Shown here: piece after piece, positions 30,615 to 42,179 of the stretch
Position numbering within the stretch: the stretch's first letter is position 1
Layout: every line of letters begins with the position of its first letter
Notes under the pieces: model-generated
The model's database searches: none
What the model was told of the DNA's origin: nothing
What the model saw: only the letters and a program-made list of their open reading frames with translations
Source of the DNA: Rhabditoides inermis
Taxonomy: Eukaryota > Nematoda > Chromadorea > Rhabditida > Rhabditidae
Reading direction: 5' to 3'
NCBI GenBank assembly: GCA_963966185.1
Contig: CAWZYM010000146.1
Coordinates: 1,160,001 to 1,224,000 of the forward strand
Length of the DNA stretch: 64,000 nucleotides
Program-made: the position numbers and the translations under genes

Positions 30615-30685
30615 TGCATCGGCCGGGAATCGAACCCGGGCCGCCCGCGTGGCAGGCGAGCATTCTACCACTGAACCACCGATGC
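30615..30685 (-). tRNA. tRNA-Gly(GCC)
   Basis: Consensus, 71 nt. Confidence 0.94.
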
Positions 30686-30822
30686 TACGAGAGACGGTGA
30701 TTCGGATTGCGGCATATGCGCAGGAGACCAGTTACAGCCAGCGGATCCCGACTTGCGAGAGAATATCTCCGTATATCTGTCCCGTGTTTCGCATAGACGT
30801 TTCTTGTAGTATCGCTTACAAG

Positions 30823-30894
30823 TCCGTTGTGGTCTAGTGGTTAGGATTTACGGCTCTCACCCGTAAGGCCGGGGTTCGATTCCCCGCAACGGAA
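30823..30894 (+). tRNA. tRNA-Glu(CTC), E2
   Basis: Consensus, 72 nt. Confidence 0.94.
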
Positions 30895-31021
30895 TAACGT
30901 TTTAGCACGTCATCATTCATTTAAGCTATTTGGATTGCTAAACAATTCTTTTATTATACGTTTCAAACAAAATAACTCATAAATGTCATGGAAACACCAA
31001 GATGTTTGAAGCAAAATGTTA

Positions 31022-31093
31022 TTCCGTTGCGGGGAATCGAACCCCGGCCTTACGGGTGAGAGCCGTAAATCCTAACCACTAGACCACAACGGA
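31022..31093 (-). tRNA. tRNA-Glu(CTC), E1
   Basis: Consensus, 72 nt. Confidence 0.94.
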
Positions 31094-31423
31094 CATGTCG
31101 AGAAGTGTGAGAGCCGGCGATGTGTAGGCGAGGCCACTCTATGCAACGAGCCAGCGTGTCAATCACGCAATGATCACCCGAGTTGCTATTCTCGCCGAAA
31201 TAAAAATCGCATGCGGTGAAGTCATAAAGTTTTCACCACGGGTGTTTCCCAGACCGTCATTGTTTCAATTATTAATTGTGAGCGTCATCTTCTGCATGCA
31301 TGACCAAATCGTACGAGATGGCGTAATTTTAGAGAGTTATGAACGTTAGCAATGGTTTTAAAGATGATCCGTCATTCCATTCGTCAAACACCGAATTCAA
31401 ACCGGAAACTCAAAACAAACCAT

Positions 31424-31494
31424 TGCATCGGCCGGGAATCGAACCCGGGCCGCCCGCGTGGCAGGCGAGCATTCTACCACTGAACCACCGATGC
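31424..31494 (-). tRNA. tRNA-Gly(GCC)
   Basis: Consensus, 71 nt; the downstream A run reads AAACC, so the terminator is weakened. Confidence 0.93.
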
Positions 31495-31631
31495 TACGAG
31501 AGACGGTGATTCGGATTGCGGCATATGCGCAGGAGACCAGTTACAGCCAGCGGATCCCGACTTGCGAGAGAATATCTCCGTATATCTGTCCCGTGTTTCG
31601 CATAGACGTTTCTTGTAGTATCGCTTACAAG

Positions 31632-31703
31632 TCCGTTGTGGTCTAGTGGTTAGGATTTACGGCTCTCACCCGTAAGGCCGGGGTTCGATTCCCCGCAACG
31701 GAA
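31632..31703 (+). tRNA. tRNA-Glu(CTC), E2
   Basis: Consensus, 72 nt. Confidence 0.94.
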
Positions 31704-31830
31704 TAACGTTTTAGCACGTCATCATTCATTTAAGCTGTTTGGATTGCTAAACAATTCTTTTATTATACGTTTCAAACAAAATAACTCATAAATGTGATGG
31801 AAACACCAAGATGTTTGAAACAAAATGCTA

Positions 31831-31902
31831 TTCCGTTGCGGGGAATCGAACCCCGGCCTTACGGGTGAGAGCCGTAAATCCTAACCACTAGACCACAACG
31901 GA
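31831..31902 (-). tRNA. tRNA-Glu(CTC), E1
   Basis: Consensus, 72 nt. Confidence 0.94.
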
Positions 31903-32233
31903 CATGCCGAGAAGTGTGAGAGCCGGCGATGTGTAGGCGAGGCCACTCTATGCAACGAGCCAGCGTGTCAATCACGCAATGATCACCCGAGTTGCTATTC
32001 TCGCCGAAATAAAAATCGCATGCGGTGAAGTCACAAAGTTTTTACCACGGGTGTTTCCAAGACCGTCATTGTTTTAATTATTAATTGTGAGCGTCCTCTT
32101 CTGCATGCATGACCAAATCGTACGAGATGGCGTAATTTTAGAGAGTTATGAACGTTAGCAATGGTTTTAAAGATGATCCGTCATTCCATTCGTCAAAAAC
32201 CTAATTCAAACCGGTAACTCAAAACAAAAACAT

Positions 32234-32304
32234 TGCATCGGCCGGGAATCGAACCCGGGCCGCCCGCGTGGCAGGCGAGCATTCTACCACTGAACCACCG
32301 ATGC
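32234..32304 (-). tRNA. tRNA-Gly(GCC)
   Basis: Consensus, 71 nt. Confidence 0.94.
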
Positions 32305-32441
32305 TACGAGGGACGGTGATTCGGATTGCGGCATATGCGCAGGAGACCAGTTACAGCCAGCGGATCCCGACTTGCGAGAGAATATCTCCGTATATCTGTC
32401 CCGTGTTTCGCATAGACGTTTCTTGTAGTATCGCTTACAAG

Positions 32442-32513
32442 TCCGTTGTGGTCTAGTGGTTAGGATTTACGGCTCTCACCCGTAAGGCCGGGGTTCGATT
32501 CCCCGCAACGGAA
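32442..32513 (+). tRNA. tRNA-Glu(CTC), E2
   Basis: Consensus, 72 nt. Confidence 0.94.
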
Positions 32514-32640
32514 TAACGTTTTAGCACGTCATCATTCATTTAAGCTGTTTGGATTGCTTAACAATTCTTTTATTATACGTTTCAAACAAAATAACTCATA
32601 AATGTCATGGAAACACCAAGATGTTTGAAGCAAAATGTTA

Positions 32641-32712
32641 TTCCGTTGCGGGGAATCGAACCCCGGCCTTACGGGTGAGAGCCGTAATTCCTAACCACTA
32701 GACCACAACGGA
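32641..32712 (-). tRNA. tRNA-Glu(CTC), E1, T26A variant
   Basis: 72 nt; change at the D/anticodon stem hinge. Confidence 0.9.
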
Positions 32713-33043
32713 CATGTCGAGAAGTGTGAGAGCCGGCGATGTGTAGGCGAGGCCACTCTATGCAACGAGCCAGCGTGTCAATCACGCAATGATCACCCGA
32801 GTTGCTATTCTCGCCGAAATAAAAATCGCATGCGGTGAAGTCACAAAGTTTTCACCACGGGTGTTTCCCAGACCGTCATTGTTTCAATTATTAATTGTGA
32901 GCGTCCTCTTCTGCATGCATGACCAAATCGTACGAGATGGCGTAATTTTAGAGAGTTATGAACGTTAGCAATGGTTTTAAAGATGATCCGTCATTCCATT
33001 CGTCAAAAACCTAATTCAAACCGGTAACTCAAAACAAAAACAT

Positions 33044-33114
33044 TGCATCGGCCGGGAATCGAACCCGGGCCGCCCGCGTGGCAGGCGAACATTCTACCAC
33101 TGAACCACCGATGC
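33044..33114 (-). tRNA. tRNA-Gly(GCC), C27T variant
   Basis: 71 nt; C27-G43 becomes T-G. The same allele is in the first inverted-arm Gly at 52636. Confidence 0.9.
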
Positions 33115-33251
33115 TACGAGAGACGGTGATTCGGATTGCGGCATATGCGCAGGAGACCAGTTACAGCCAGCGGATCCCGACTTGCGAGAGAAAATCTCCG
33201 TATATCTGTCCCGTGTTTCGCATAGACGTTTCTTGTAGTATCGCTTACAAT

Positions 33252-33323
33252 TCCGTTGTGGTCTAGTGGTTAGGATTTACGGCTCTCACCCGTAAGGCCG
33301 GGGTTCGATTCCCCGCAACGGAA
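33252..33323 (+). tRNA. tRNA-Glu(CTC), E2
   Basis: Consensus, 72 nt. Confidence 0.94.
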
Positions 33324-33450
33324 TAACGTTTTAGAACGTCATCATTCATTTAAGCTGTTTGGATTGCTAAACAAATCTTTTATTATACGTTTCAAACAAA
33401 ATAACTCATAAATGTCATGGAAACACCAAGATGTTTGAAACAAAATGTTA

Positions 33451-33522
33451 TTCCGTTGCGGGGAATCGAACCCCGGCCTTACGGGTGAGAGCCGTAAATC
33501 CTAACCACTAGACCACAACGGA
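33451..33522 (-). tRNA. tRNA-Glu(CTC), E1
   Basis: Consensus, 72 nt; ACAT subtype. Confidence 0.94.
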
Positions 33523-33857
33523 CATGCTGAGAAGTGTGAGAGCCGGCGATGTGTAGGCGAGGCCACTCTATGCAACGAGCCAGCTTGTCAATCACGCAAT
33601 GATCACCCGAGTTGCTACATATTCTCGCCGAAATAAAAATCGCATGCGGTGAAGTCACAAAGTTTTCACCACGGGTGTTTCCCAGACCGTCATTGTTTCA
33701 ATTATTAATTGTGAGCGTCCTCTTCTGCATGCATGACCAAATCGTACGAGATGGCGTAATTTTAGAGAGTTATGAACGTTAGCAATGGTTTTAAAGATGA
33801 TCCGTCATTCCATTCGTCAAAAACCTAATTCAAACCGGTAACTCAAAACAAAAACAT

Positions 33858-33928
33858 TGCATCGGCCGGGAATCGAACCCGGGCCGCCCGCGTGGCAGGC
33901 GAGCATTCTACCACTGAACCACCGATGC
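33858..33928 (-). tRNA. tRNA-Gly(GCC)
   Basis: Consensus, 71 nt. Confidence 0.94.
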
Positions 33929-34065
33929 TACGAGAGACGGTGATTCGGATTGCGGCATATGCGCAGGAGACCAGTTACAGCCAGCGGATCCCGACTTGCG
34001 AGAGAAAATCTCCGTATATCTGTCCCGTGTTTCGCATAGACGTTTCTTGTAGTATCGCTTACAAA

Positions 34066-34137
34066 TCCGTTGTGGTCTAGTGGTTAGGATTTACGGCTCT
34101 CACCCGTAAGGCCGGGGTTCGATTCCCCGCAACGGAA
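34066..34137 (+). tRNA. tRNA-Glu(CTC), E2
   Basis: Consensus, 72 nt. Confidence 0.94.
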
Positions 34138-34264
34138 TAACGTTTTAGCACGTCATCATTCATTTAAGCTGTTTGGAGTGCTAAACAATTCTTTTATTAT
34201 ACGTTTCAAACAAAATAACTCATAAATGTCATGGAAACACCAAGATGTTTGAAACAAAATGTTA

Positions 34265-34336
34265 TTCCGTTGCGGGGAATCGAACCCCGGCCTTACGGGT
34301 GAGAGCCGTAAATCCTAACCACTAGACCACAACGGA
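34265..34336 (-). tRNA. tRNA-Glu(CTC), E1
   Basis: Consensus, 72 nt. Confidence 0.94.
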
Positions 34337-34665
34337 CATGCCGAGAAGTGTGAGAGCCGGCGATGTGTAGGCGAGGCCACTCTATGCAACGAGCCAGCTG
34401 TCAATCACGCAATGATCACCCGAGTTGCTATTCTCGCCGAAATAAAAATCGCATGCGGTGAAGTCACAAAGTTTTCACCACGGGTGTTTCCCAGACCGTC
34501 ATTGTTTCAATTATTAATTGTGAGCGTCATCTTCTGCATGCATGACCAAATCGTACGAGATGGCGTAATTTTAGAGAGTTATGAACGTTAGCAATGGTTT
34601 TAAAGATGATCCGTCATTCCATTCGTCAAAAACCTAATTCAAACCGGAAACTCAAAACAAAACAT

Positions 34666-34736
34666 TGCATCGGCCGGGAATCGAACCCGGGCCGCCCGCG
34701 TGGCAGGCGAGCATTCTACCACTGAACCACCGATGC
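34666..34736 (-). tRNA. tRNA-Gly(GCC)
   Basis: Consensus, 71 nt; an 8-bp CCAGTTCA-type duplication follows in the divergent region. Confidence 0.94.
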
Positions 34737-34881
34737 TACGAGAGACGGTGATTCGGATTGCGGCATATGCGCAGGAGACCAGTTCACCAGTTACAGCCAG
34801 CGGATCCCGACTTGCGAGAGAAAATCTCCGTATATCTGTCCCGTGTTTCGCATAGACGTTTCTTGTAGTATCGCTTACAAA

Positions 34882-34953
34882 TCCGTTGTGGTCTAGTGGT
34901 TAGGATTTACGGCTCTCACCCGTAAGGCCGGGGTTCGATTCCCCGCAACGGAA
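34882..34953 (+). tRNA. tRNA-Glu(CTC), E2
   Basis: Consensus, 72 nt. Confidence 0.94.
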
Positions 34954-35080
34954 TAACGTTTTAGCACGTCATCATTCATTTAAGCTGTTTGGATTGCTAA
35001 ACAATTCTTTTATTATACGTTTCAAACAAAATAACTCATAAATGTCATGGAAACACCAAGATGTTTGAAGCAAAATGTTA

Positions 35081-35152
35081 TTCCGTTGCGGGGAATCGAA
35101 CCCCGGCCTTACGGGTGAGAGCCGTAAATCCTAACCACTAGACAACAACGGA
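35081..35152 (-). tRNA. tRNA-Glu(CTC), E1, G9T variant
   Basis: 72 nt; linker position 9 is T, at the edge of the A box. Confidence 0.88.
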
Positions 35153-35483
35153 CATGTCGAGAAGTGTGAGAGCCGGCGATGTGTAGGCGAGGCCACTCTA
35201 TGCAACGAGCCAGCGTGTCAATCACGCAATGATCACCCGAGTTGCTATTCTCGCCGAAATAAAAATCGCATGCGGTGAAGTCACAAAGTTTTTACCACGG
35301 GTGTTTCCAAGACCGTCATTGTTTTAATTATTAATTGTGAGCGTCCTCTTCTGCATGCATGACCAAATCGTACGAGATGGCGTAATTTTAGAGAGTTATG
35401 AACGTTAGCAATGGTTTTAAAGATGATCCGTCATTCCATTCGTCAAAAACCTAATTCAAACCGGTAACTCAAAACAAAAACAT

Positions 35484-35554
35484 TGCATCGGCCGGGAATC
35501 GAACCCGGGCCGCCCGCGTGGCAGGCGAGCATTCTACCACTGAACCACCGATGC
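35484..35554 (-). tRNA. tRNA-Gly(GCC)
   Basis: Consensus, 71 nt. Confidence 0.94.
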
Positions 35555-35691
35555 TACGAGAGACGGTGATTCGGATTGCGGCATATGCGCAGGACACCAG
35601 TTACAGCCAGCGGATCCCGACTTGCGAGAGAAAATCTCCGTATATCTGTCCCGTGTTTCGCATAGACGTTTCTTGTAGTATCGCTTACAAA

Positions 35692-35763
35692 TCCGTTGTG
35701 GTCTAGTGGTTAGGATTTACGGCTCTCACCCGTAAGGCCGGGGTTCGATTCCCCGCAACGGAA
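35692..35763 (+). tRNA. tRNA-Glu(CTC), E2
   Basis: Consensus, 72 nt. Confidence 0.94.
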
Positions 35764-35890
35764 TAACGTTTTAGCACGTCATCATTCATTTGAGCTGTTT
35801 GGATTGCTAAACAATTCTTTTATTATACGTTTCGAACAAAATAACTCATAAATGTCATGGAAACACCAAGATGTTTGAAACAAAATGTTA

Positions 35891-35962
35891 TTCCGTTGCG
35901 GGGAATCGAACCCCGGCCTTACGGGTGAGAGCCGTAAATCCTAACCACTAGACCACAACGGA
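35891..35962 (-). tRNA. tRNA-Glu(CTC), E1
   Basis: Consensus, 72 nt. Confidence 0.94.
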
Positions 35963-36293
35963 CATGCCGAGAATTGTGAGAGCCGGCGATGTGTAGGCGA
36001 GGCCACTCTATGCAACGAGCCAGCGTGTCAATCACGCAATGATCACCCGAGTTGCTATTCTCGCCGAAATAAAAATCGCATGCGGTGAAGTCACAAAGTT
36101 TTCACCACGGGTGTTTCCCAGACCGTCATTGTTTCAATTATTAATTGTGAGCGTCCTCTTCTGCATGCATGACCAAATCGTACGAGATGGCGTAATTTTA
36201 GAGAGTTATGAACGTTAGCAATGGTTTTAAAGATGATCCGTCATTCCATTCGTCAAAAACCTAATTCAAACCGGTAACTCAAAACAAAAACAT

Positions 36294-36364
36294 TGCATCG
36301 GCCGGGAATCGAACCCGGGCCGCCCGCGTGGCAGGCGAGCATTCTACCACTGAACCACCGATGC
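36294..36364 (-). tRNA. tRNA-Gly(GCC)
   Basis: Consensus, 71 nt. Confidence 0.94.
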
Positions 36365-36501
36365 TACGAGAGACGGTGATTCGGATTGCGGCATATGCGC
36401 AGGAGACCAGTTACAGCCAGCGGATCCCGACTTGCGAGAGAAAATCTTCGTATATCTGTCCCGTGTTTCGCATAGACGTTTCTTGTAGTATCGCTTACAA
36501 A

Positions 36502-36573
36502 TCCGTTGTGGTCTAGTGGTTAGGATTTACGGCTCTCACCCGTAAGGCCGGGGTTCGATTCCCCGCAACGGAA
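36502..36573 (+). tRNA. tRNA-Glu(CTC), E2
   Basis: Consensus, 72 nt. Confidence 0.94.
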
Positions 36574-36700
36574 TAACGTTTTAGCACGTCATCATTCATT
36601 TAAGCTGTTTGGATTGCTAAACAATTCTTTTATTATACGTTTCAAACAAAATAACTCATAAATGTCATGGAAACACCAAGATGTTTGAAGCAAAATGTTA

Positions 36701-36772
36701 TTCCGTTGCGGGGAATCGAACCCCGGCCTTACGGGTGAGAGCCGTAAATCCTAACCACTAGACCACAACGGA
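36701..36772 (-). tRNA. tRNA-Glu(CTC), E1
   Basis: Consensus, 72 nt. Confidence 0.94.
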
Positions 36773-37103
36773 CATGTCGAGAAGTGTGAGAGCCGGCGAT
36801 GTGTAGGCGAGGCCACTCTATGCAACGAGCCAGCGTGTCAATCACGCAATGATCACCCGAGTTGCTATTCTCGCCGAAATAAAAATCGCATGCGGTGAAG
36901 TCACAAAGTTTTCACCACGGGTGTTTCCCAGACCGTCATTGTTTCAATTATTAATTGTGAGCGTCCTCTTCTGCATGCATGACCAAATCGTACGAGATGG
37001 CGTAATTTTAGAGAGTTATGAACGTTAGCAATGGTTTTAAAGATGATCCGTCATTCCATTCGTCAAAAACCTAATTCAAACCGGTAACTCAAAACAAAAA
37101 CAT

Positions 37104-37174
37104 TGCATCGGCCGGGAATCGAACCCGGGCCGCCCGCGTGGCAGGCGAGCATTCTACCACTGAACCACCGATGC
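37104..37174 (-). tRNA. tRNA-Gly(GCC)
   Basis: Consensus, 71 nt. Confidence 0.94.
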
Positions 37175-37311
37175 TACGAGAGACGGTGATTCGGATTGCG
37201 GCATATGCGCAGGAGACCAGTTACAGCCAGCGGATCCCGACTTGCGAGAGAAAATCTAAGTATATCTGTCCCGTGTTTCGCATAGACGTTTCTTGTAGTA
37301 TCGCTTACAAA

Positions 37312-37383
37312 TCCGTTGTGGTCTAGTGGTTAGGATTTACGGCTCTCACCCGTAAGGCCGGGGTTCGATTCCCCGCAACGGAA
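37312..37383 (+). tRNA. tRNA-Glu(CTC), E2
   Basis: Consensus, 72 nt. Confidence 0.94.
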
Positions 37384-37510
37384 TAACGTTTTAGCACGTC
37401 ATCATTCATTTAAGCTGTTTGGATTGCTAAACAATTCTTTTATTATACGTTTCAAACAAAATAACTCATAAATGTCATGGAAACACCAAGATGTTTGAAG
37501 CAAAATGTTA

Positions 37511-37582
37511 TTCCGTTGCGGGGAATCGAACCCCGGCCTTACGGGTGAGAGCCGTAAATCCTAACCACTAGACCACAACGGA
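37511..37582 (-). tRNA. tRNA-Glu(CTC), E1
   Basis: Consensus, 72 nt. Confidence 0.94.
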
Positions 37583-37913
37583 CATGTCGAGAAGTGTGAG
37601 AGCCGGCGATGTGTAGGCGAGGCCACTCTATGCAACGAGCCAGCGTGTCAATCACGCAATGATCACCCGAGTTGCTATTCTCGCCGAAATAAAAATCGCA
37701 TGCGGTGAAGTCACAAAGTTTTCACCACGGGTGTTTCCCAGACCGTCATTGTTTCAATTATTAATTGTGAGCGTCCTCTTCTGCGTGCATGACCAAATCG
37801 TACGAGATGGCGTAATTTTAGAGAGTTATGAACGTTAGCAATGGTTTTAAAGATGATCCGTCATTCCATTCGTCAAAAACCTAATTCAAACCGGTAACTC
37901 AAAACAAAAACAT

Positions 37914-37984
37914 TGCATCGGCCGGGAATCGAACCCGGGCCGCCCGCGTGGCAGGCGAGCATTCTACCACTGAACCACCGATGC
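37914..37984 (-). tRNA. tRNA-Gly(GCC)
   Basis: Consensus, 71 nt. Confidence 0.94.
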
Positions 37985-38121
37985 TACGAGAGACGGTGAT
38001 TCGGATTGCGGCATATGCGCAGGAGACCAGTTACAGCCAGCGGATCCCGACTTGCGAGAGAAAATCTCCGTATATCTGTCCCGTGTTTCGCATAGACGTT
38101 TCTTGTAGTATCGCTTACAAT

Positions 38122-38193
38122 TCCGTTGTGGTCTAGTGGTTAGGATTTACGGCTCTCACCCGTAAGGCCGGGGTTCGATTCCCCGCAACGGAA
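38122..38193 (+). tRNA. tRNA-Glu(CTC), E2
   Basis: Consensus, 72 nt. Confidence 0.94.
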
Positions 38194-38320
38194 TAACGTT
38201 TTAGCACGTCATCATTCATTTAAGCTGTTTGGATTGCTAAACAATTCTTTTATTATACGTTTCAAACAAAATAACTCATAAATGTCATGGAAACACCAAG
38301 ATGTTTGAAGCAAAATGTTA

Positions 38321-38392
38321 TTCCGTTGCGGGGAATCGAACCCCGGCCTTACGGGTGAGAGCCGTAAATCCTAACCACTAGACCACAACGGA
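38321..38392 (-). tRNA. tRNA-Glu(CTC), E1
   Basis: Consensus, 72 nt. Confidence 0.94.
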
Positions 38393-38723
38393 CATGTCGA
38401 GAAGTGTGAGAGCCGGCGATGTGTAGGCGAGGCCACTCTATGCAACGAGCCAGCGTGTCAATCACGCAATGATCACCCGAGTTGCTATTCTCGCCGAAAT
38501 AAAAATCGCATGCGGTGAAGTCACAAAGTTTTCACCACGGGTGTTTCCCAGACCGTCATTGTTTCAATTATTAATTGTGAGCGTCCTCTTCTGCATGCAT
38601 GACCAAATCGTACGAGATGGCGTAATTTTAGAGAGTTATGAACGTTAGCAATGGTTTTAAAGATGATCCGTCATTCCATTCGTCAAAAACCTAATTCAAA
38701 CCGGTAACTCAAAACAAAAACAT

Positions 38724-38794
38724 TGCATCGGCCGGGAATCGAACCCGGGCCGCCCGCGTGGCAGGCGAGCATTCTACCACTGAACCACCGATGC
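38724..38794 (-). tRNA. tRNA-Gly(GCC)
   Basis: Consensus, 71 nt. Confidence 0.94.
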
Positions 38795-38931
38795 TACGAG
38801 AGACGGTGATTCGGATTGCGGCATATGCGCAGGAGACCAGTTACAGCCAGCGGATCCCGACTTGCGAGAGAATATCTCCGTATATCTGTCCCGTGTTTCG
38901 CATAGACGTTTCTTGTAGTATCGCTTACAAG

Positions 38932-39003
38932 TCCGTTGTGGTCTAGTGGTTAGGATTTACGCCTCTCACCCGTAAGGCCGGGGTTCGATTCCCCGCAACG
39001 GAA
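38932..39003 (+). tRNA. tRNA-Glu(CTC), E2, G31C variant
   Basis: 72 nt; the last anticodon-stem pair G31-C39 becomes C-C. Confidence 0.85.
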
Positions 39004-39130
39004 TAACGTTTTAGCACGTCATCATTCATTTAAGCTGTTTGGATCGCTAAACAATTCTTTTATTATACGTTTCAAACAAAATAACTCATAAATGTCATGG
39101 AAACACCAAGATGTTTGAAGCAAAATGTTA

Positions 39131-39202
39131 TTCCGTTGCGGGGAATCGAACCCCGGCCTTACGGGTGAGAGCCGTAAATCCTAACCACTAGACCACAACG
39201 GA
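39131..39202 (-). tRNA. tRNA-Glu(CTC), E1
   Basis: Consensus, 72 nt. Confidence 0.94.
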
Positions 39203-39533
39203 CATGTCGAGAAGTGTGAGAGCCGGCGATGTGTAGGCGAGGCCACTCTATGCAACGAGCCAGCGTGTCAATCACGCAATGATCACCCGAGTTGCTATTC
39301 TCGCCGAAATAAAAATCGCATGCGGTGAAGTCACAAAGTTTTCACCACGGGTGTTTCCCAGACCGTCATTGTTTCAATTATTAATTGTGAGCGTCCTCTT
39401 CTGCATGCATGACCAAATCGTACGAGATGGCGTAATTTTAGAGAGTTATGAACGTTAGCAATGGTTTTAAAGATGATCCGTCATTCCATTCGTCAAAAAC
39501 CTAATTCAAACCGGTAACTCAAAACAAAAACAT

Positions 39534-39604
39534 TGCATCGGCCGGGAATCGAACCCGGGCCGCCCGCGCGGCAGGCGAGCATTCTACCACTGAACCACCG
39601 ATGC
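39534..39604 (-). tRNA. tRNA-Gly(GCC), A37G variant
   Basis: 71 nt; the base 3' of the anticodon is G instead of A. Stems intact. Confidence 0.88.
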
Positions 39605-39741
39605 TACGAGAGACGGTGATTCGGATTGCGGCATATGCGCAGGAGACCAGTTACAGCCAGCGGATCCCGACTTGCGAGAGAAAATCTCCGTATATCTGTC
39701 CCGTGTTTCGCATAGACGTTTCTTGTAGTATCGCTTACAAT

Positions 39742-39813
39742 TCCGTTGTGGTCTAGTGGTTAGGATTTACGACTCTCACCCGTAAGGCCGGGGTTCGATT
39801 CCCCGCAACGGAA
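39742..39813 (+). tRNA. tRNA-Glu(CTC), E2, G31A variant
   Basis: 72 nt; the same pair as in the previous E2 is hit, G31-C39 to A-C. Confidence 0.85.
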
Positions 39814-39940
39814 TAACGTTTTAGAACGTCATCATTCATTTAAGCTGTTTGGATTGCTAAACAAATCTTTTATTATACGTTTCAAACAAAATAACTCATA
39901 AATGTCATGGAAACACCAAGATGTTTGAAACAAAATGTTA

Positions 39941-40012
39941 TTCCGTTGCGGGGAATCGAACCCCGGCCTTACGGGTGAGAGCCGTAAATCCTAACCACTA
40001 GACCACAACGGA
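39941..40012 (-). tRNA. tRNA-Glu(CTC), E1
   Basis: Consensus, 72 nt; ACAT subtype. Confidence 0.94.
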
Positions 40013-40347
40013 CATGCTGAGAAGTGTGAGAGCCGGCGATGTGTAGGCGAGGCCACTCTATGCAACGAGCCAGCTTGTCAATCACGCAATGATCACCCGA
40101 GTTGCTACATATTCTCGCCGAAATAAAAATCGCATGCGGTGAAGTCACAAAGTTTTCACCACGGGTGTTTCCCAGACCGTCATTGTTTCAATTATTAATT
40201 GTGAGCGTCCTCTTCTGCATGCATGACCAAATCGTACGAGATGGCGTAATTTTAGAGAGTTATGAACGTTAGCAATGGTTTTAAAGATGATCCGTCATTC
40301 CATTCGTCAAAAACCTAATTCAAACCGGTAACTCAAAACAAAAACAT

Positions 40348-40418
40348 TGCATCGGCCGGGAATCGAACCCGGGCCGCCCGCGTGGCAGGCGAGCATTCTA
40401 CCACTGAACCACCGATGC
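40348..40418 (-). tRNA. tRNA-Gly(GCC)
   Basis: Consensus, 71 nt. Confidence 0.94.
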
Positions 40419-40555
40419 TACGAGAGACGGTGATTCGGATTGCGGCATATGCGCAGGAGACCAGTTACAGCCAGCGGATCCCGACTTGCGAGAGAATATC
40501 TCCGTATATCTGTCCCGTGTTTCGCATAGACGTTTCTTGTAGTATCGCTTACAAG

Positions 40556-40627
40556 TCCGTTGTGGTCTAGTGGTTAGGATTTACGGCTCTCACCCGTAAG
40601 GCCGGGGTTCGATTCCCCGCAACGGAA
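40556..40627 (+). tRNA. tRNA-Glu(CTC), E2
   Basis: Consensus, 72 nt. Confidence 0.94.
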
Positions 40628-40754
40628 TAACGTTTTAGCACGTCATCATTCATTTAAGCTGTTTGGATTGCTAAACAATTCTTTTATTATACGTTTCAAA
40701 CAAAATAACTCATAAATGTCATGGAAACACCAAGATGTTTGAAGCAAAATGTTA

Positions 40755-40826
40755 TTCCGTTGCGGGGAATCGAACCCCGGCCTTACGGGTGAGAGCCGTA
40801 AATCCTAACCACTAGACCACAACGGA
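40755..40826 (-). tRNA. tRNA-Glu(CTC), E1
   Basis: Consensus, 72 nt. Confidence 0.94.
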
Positions 40827-41157
40827 CATGTCGAGAAGTGTGAGAGCCGGCGATGTGTAGGCGAGGCCACTCTATGCAACGAGCCAGCGTGTCAATCACG
40901 CAATGATCACCCGAGTTGCTATTCTCGCCGAAATAAAAATCGCATGCGGTGAAGTCACAAAGTTTTCACCACGGGTGTTTCCCAGACCGTCATTGTTTCA
41001 ATTATTAATTGTGAGCGTCCTCTTCTGCATGCATGACCAAATCGTACGAGATGGCGTAATTTTAGAGAGTTATGAACGTTAGCAATGGTTTTAAAGATGA
41101 TCCGTCATTCCATTCGTCAAAAACCTAATTCAAACCGGTAACTCAAAACAAAAACAT

Positions 41158-41228
41158 TGCATCGGCCGGGAATCGAACCCGGGCCGCCCGCGTGGCAGGC
41201 GAGCATTCTACCACTGAACCACCGATGC
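41158..41228 (-). tRNA. tRNA-Gly(GCC)
   Basis: Consensus, 71 nt. Confidence 0.94.
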
Positions 41229-41365
41229 TACGAGAGACGGTGATTCGGATTGCGGCATATGCGCAGGAGACCAGTTACAGCCAGCGGATCCCGACTTGCG
41301 AGAGAAAATCTCCGTATATCTGTCCCGTGTTTCGCATAGACGTTTCTTGTAGTATCGCTTACAAT

Positions 41366-41437
41366 TCCGTTGTGGTCTAGTAATTAGGATTTACGGCTCT
41401 CACCCGTAAGGCCGGGGTTCGATTCCCCGCAACGGAA
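41366..41437 (+). tRNA. tRNA-Glu(CTC), E2, G18A/G19A variant
   Basis: 72 nt; the universal D-loop GG is AA (CTAGTAATTAGG). Loses the elbow contacts and the A-box core, so probably not functional. Confidence 0.78.
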
Positions 41438-41564
41438 TAACGTTTTAGAACGTCATCATTCATTTAAGCTGTTTGGATTGCTAAACAAATCTTTTATTAT
41501 ACGTTTCAAACAAAATAACTCATAAATGTCATGGAAACACCAAGATGTTTGAAACAAAATGTTA

Positions 41565-41636
41565 TTCCGTTGCGGGGAATCGAACCCCGGCCTTACGGGT
41601 GAGAGCCGTAAATCCTAACCACTAGACCACAACGGA
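41565..41636 (-). tRNA. tRNA-Glu(CTC), E1
   Basis: Consensus, 72 nt; ACAT subtype. Confidence 0.94.
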
Positions 41637-41971
41637 CATGCTGAGAAGTGTGAGAGCCGGCGATGTGTAGGCGAGGCCACTCTATGCAACGAGCCAGCTT
41701 GTCAATCACGCAATGATCACCCGAGTTGCTACATATTCTCGCCGAAATAAAAATCGCATGCGGTGAAGTCACAAAGTTTTCACCACGGGTGTTTCCCAGA
41801 CCGTCATTGTTTCAATTATTAATTGTGAGCGTCCTCTTCTGCATGCATGACCAAATCGTACGAGATGGCGTAATTTTAGAGAGTTATGAACGTTAGCAAT
41901 GGTTTTAAAGATGATCCGTCATTCCATTCGTCAAAAACCTAATTCAAACCGGTAACTCAAAACAAAAACAT

Positions 41972-42042
41972 TGCATCGGCCGGGAATCGAACCCGGGCCG
42001 CCCGCGTGGCAGGCGAGCATTCTACCACTGAACCACCGATGC
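41972..42042 (-). tRNA. tRNA-Gly(GCC)
   Basis: Consensus, 71 nt. Confidence 0.94.
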
Positions 42043-42179
42043 TACGAGAGACGGTGATTCGGATTGCGGCATATGCGCAGGAGACCAGTTACAGCCAGCG
42101 GATCCCGACTTGCGAGAGCAAATCTCCGTATATCTGTCCCGTGTTTCGCATAGACGTTTCTTGTAGTATCGCTTACAAT

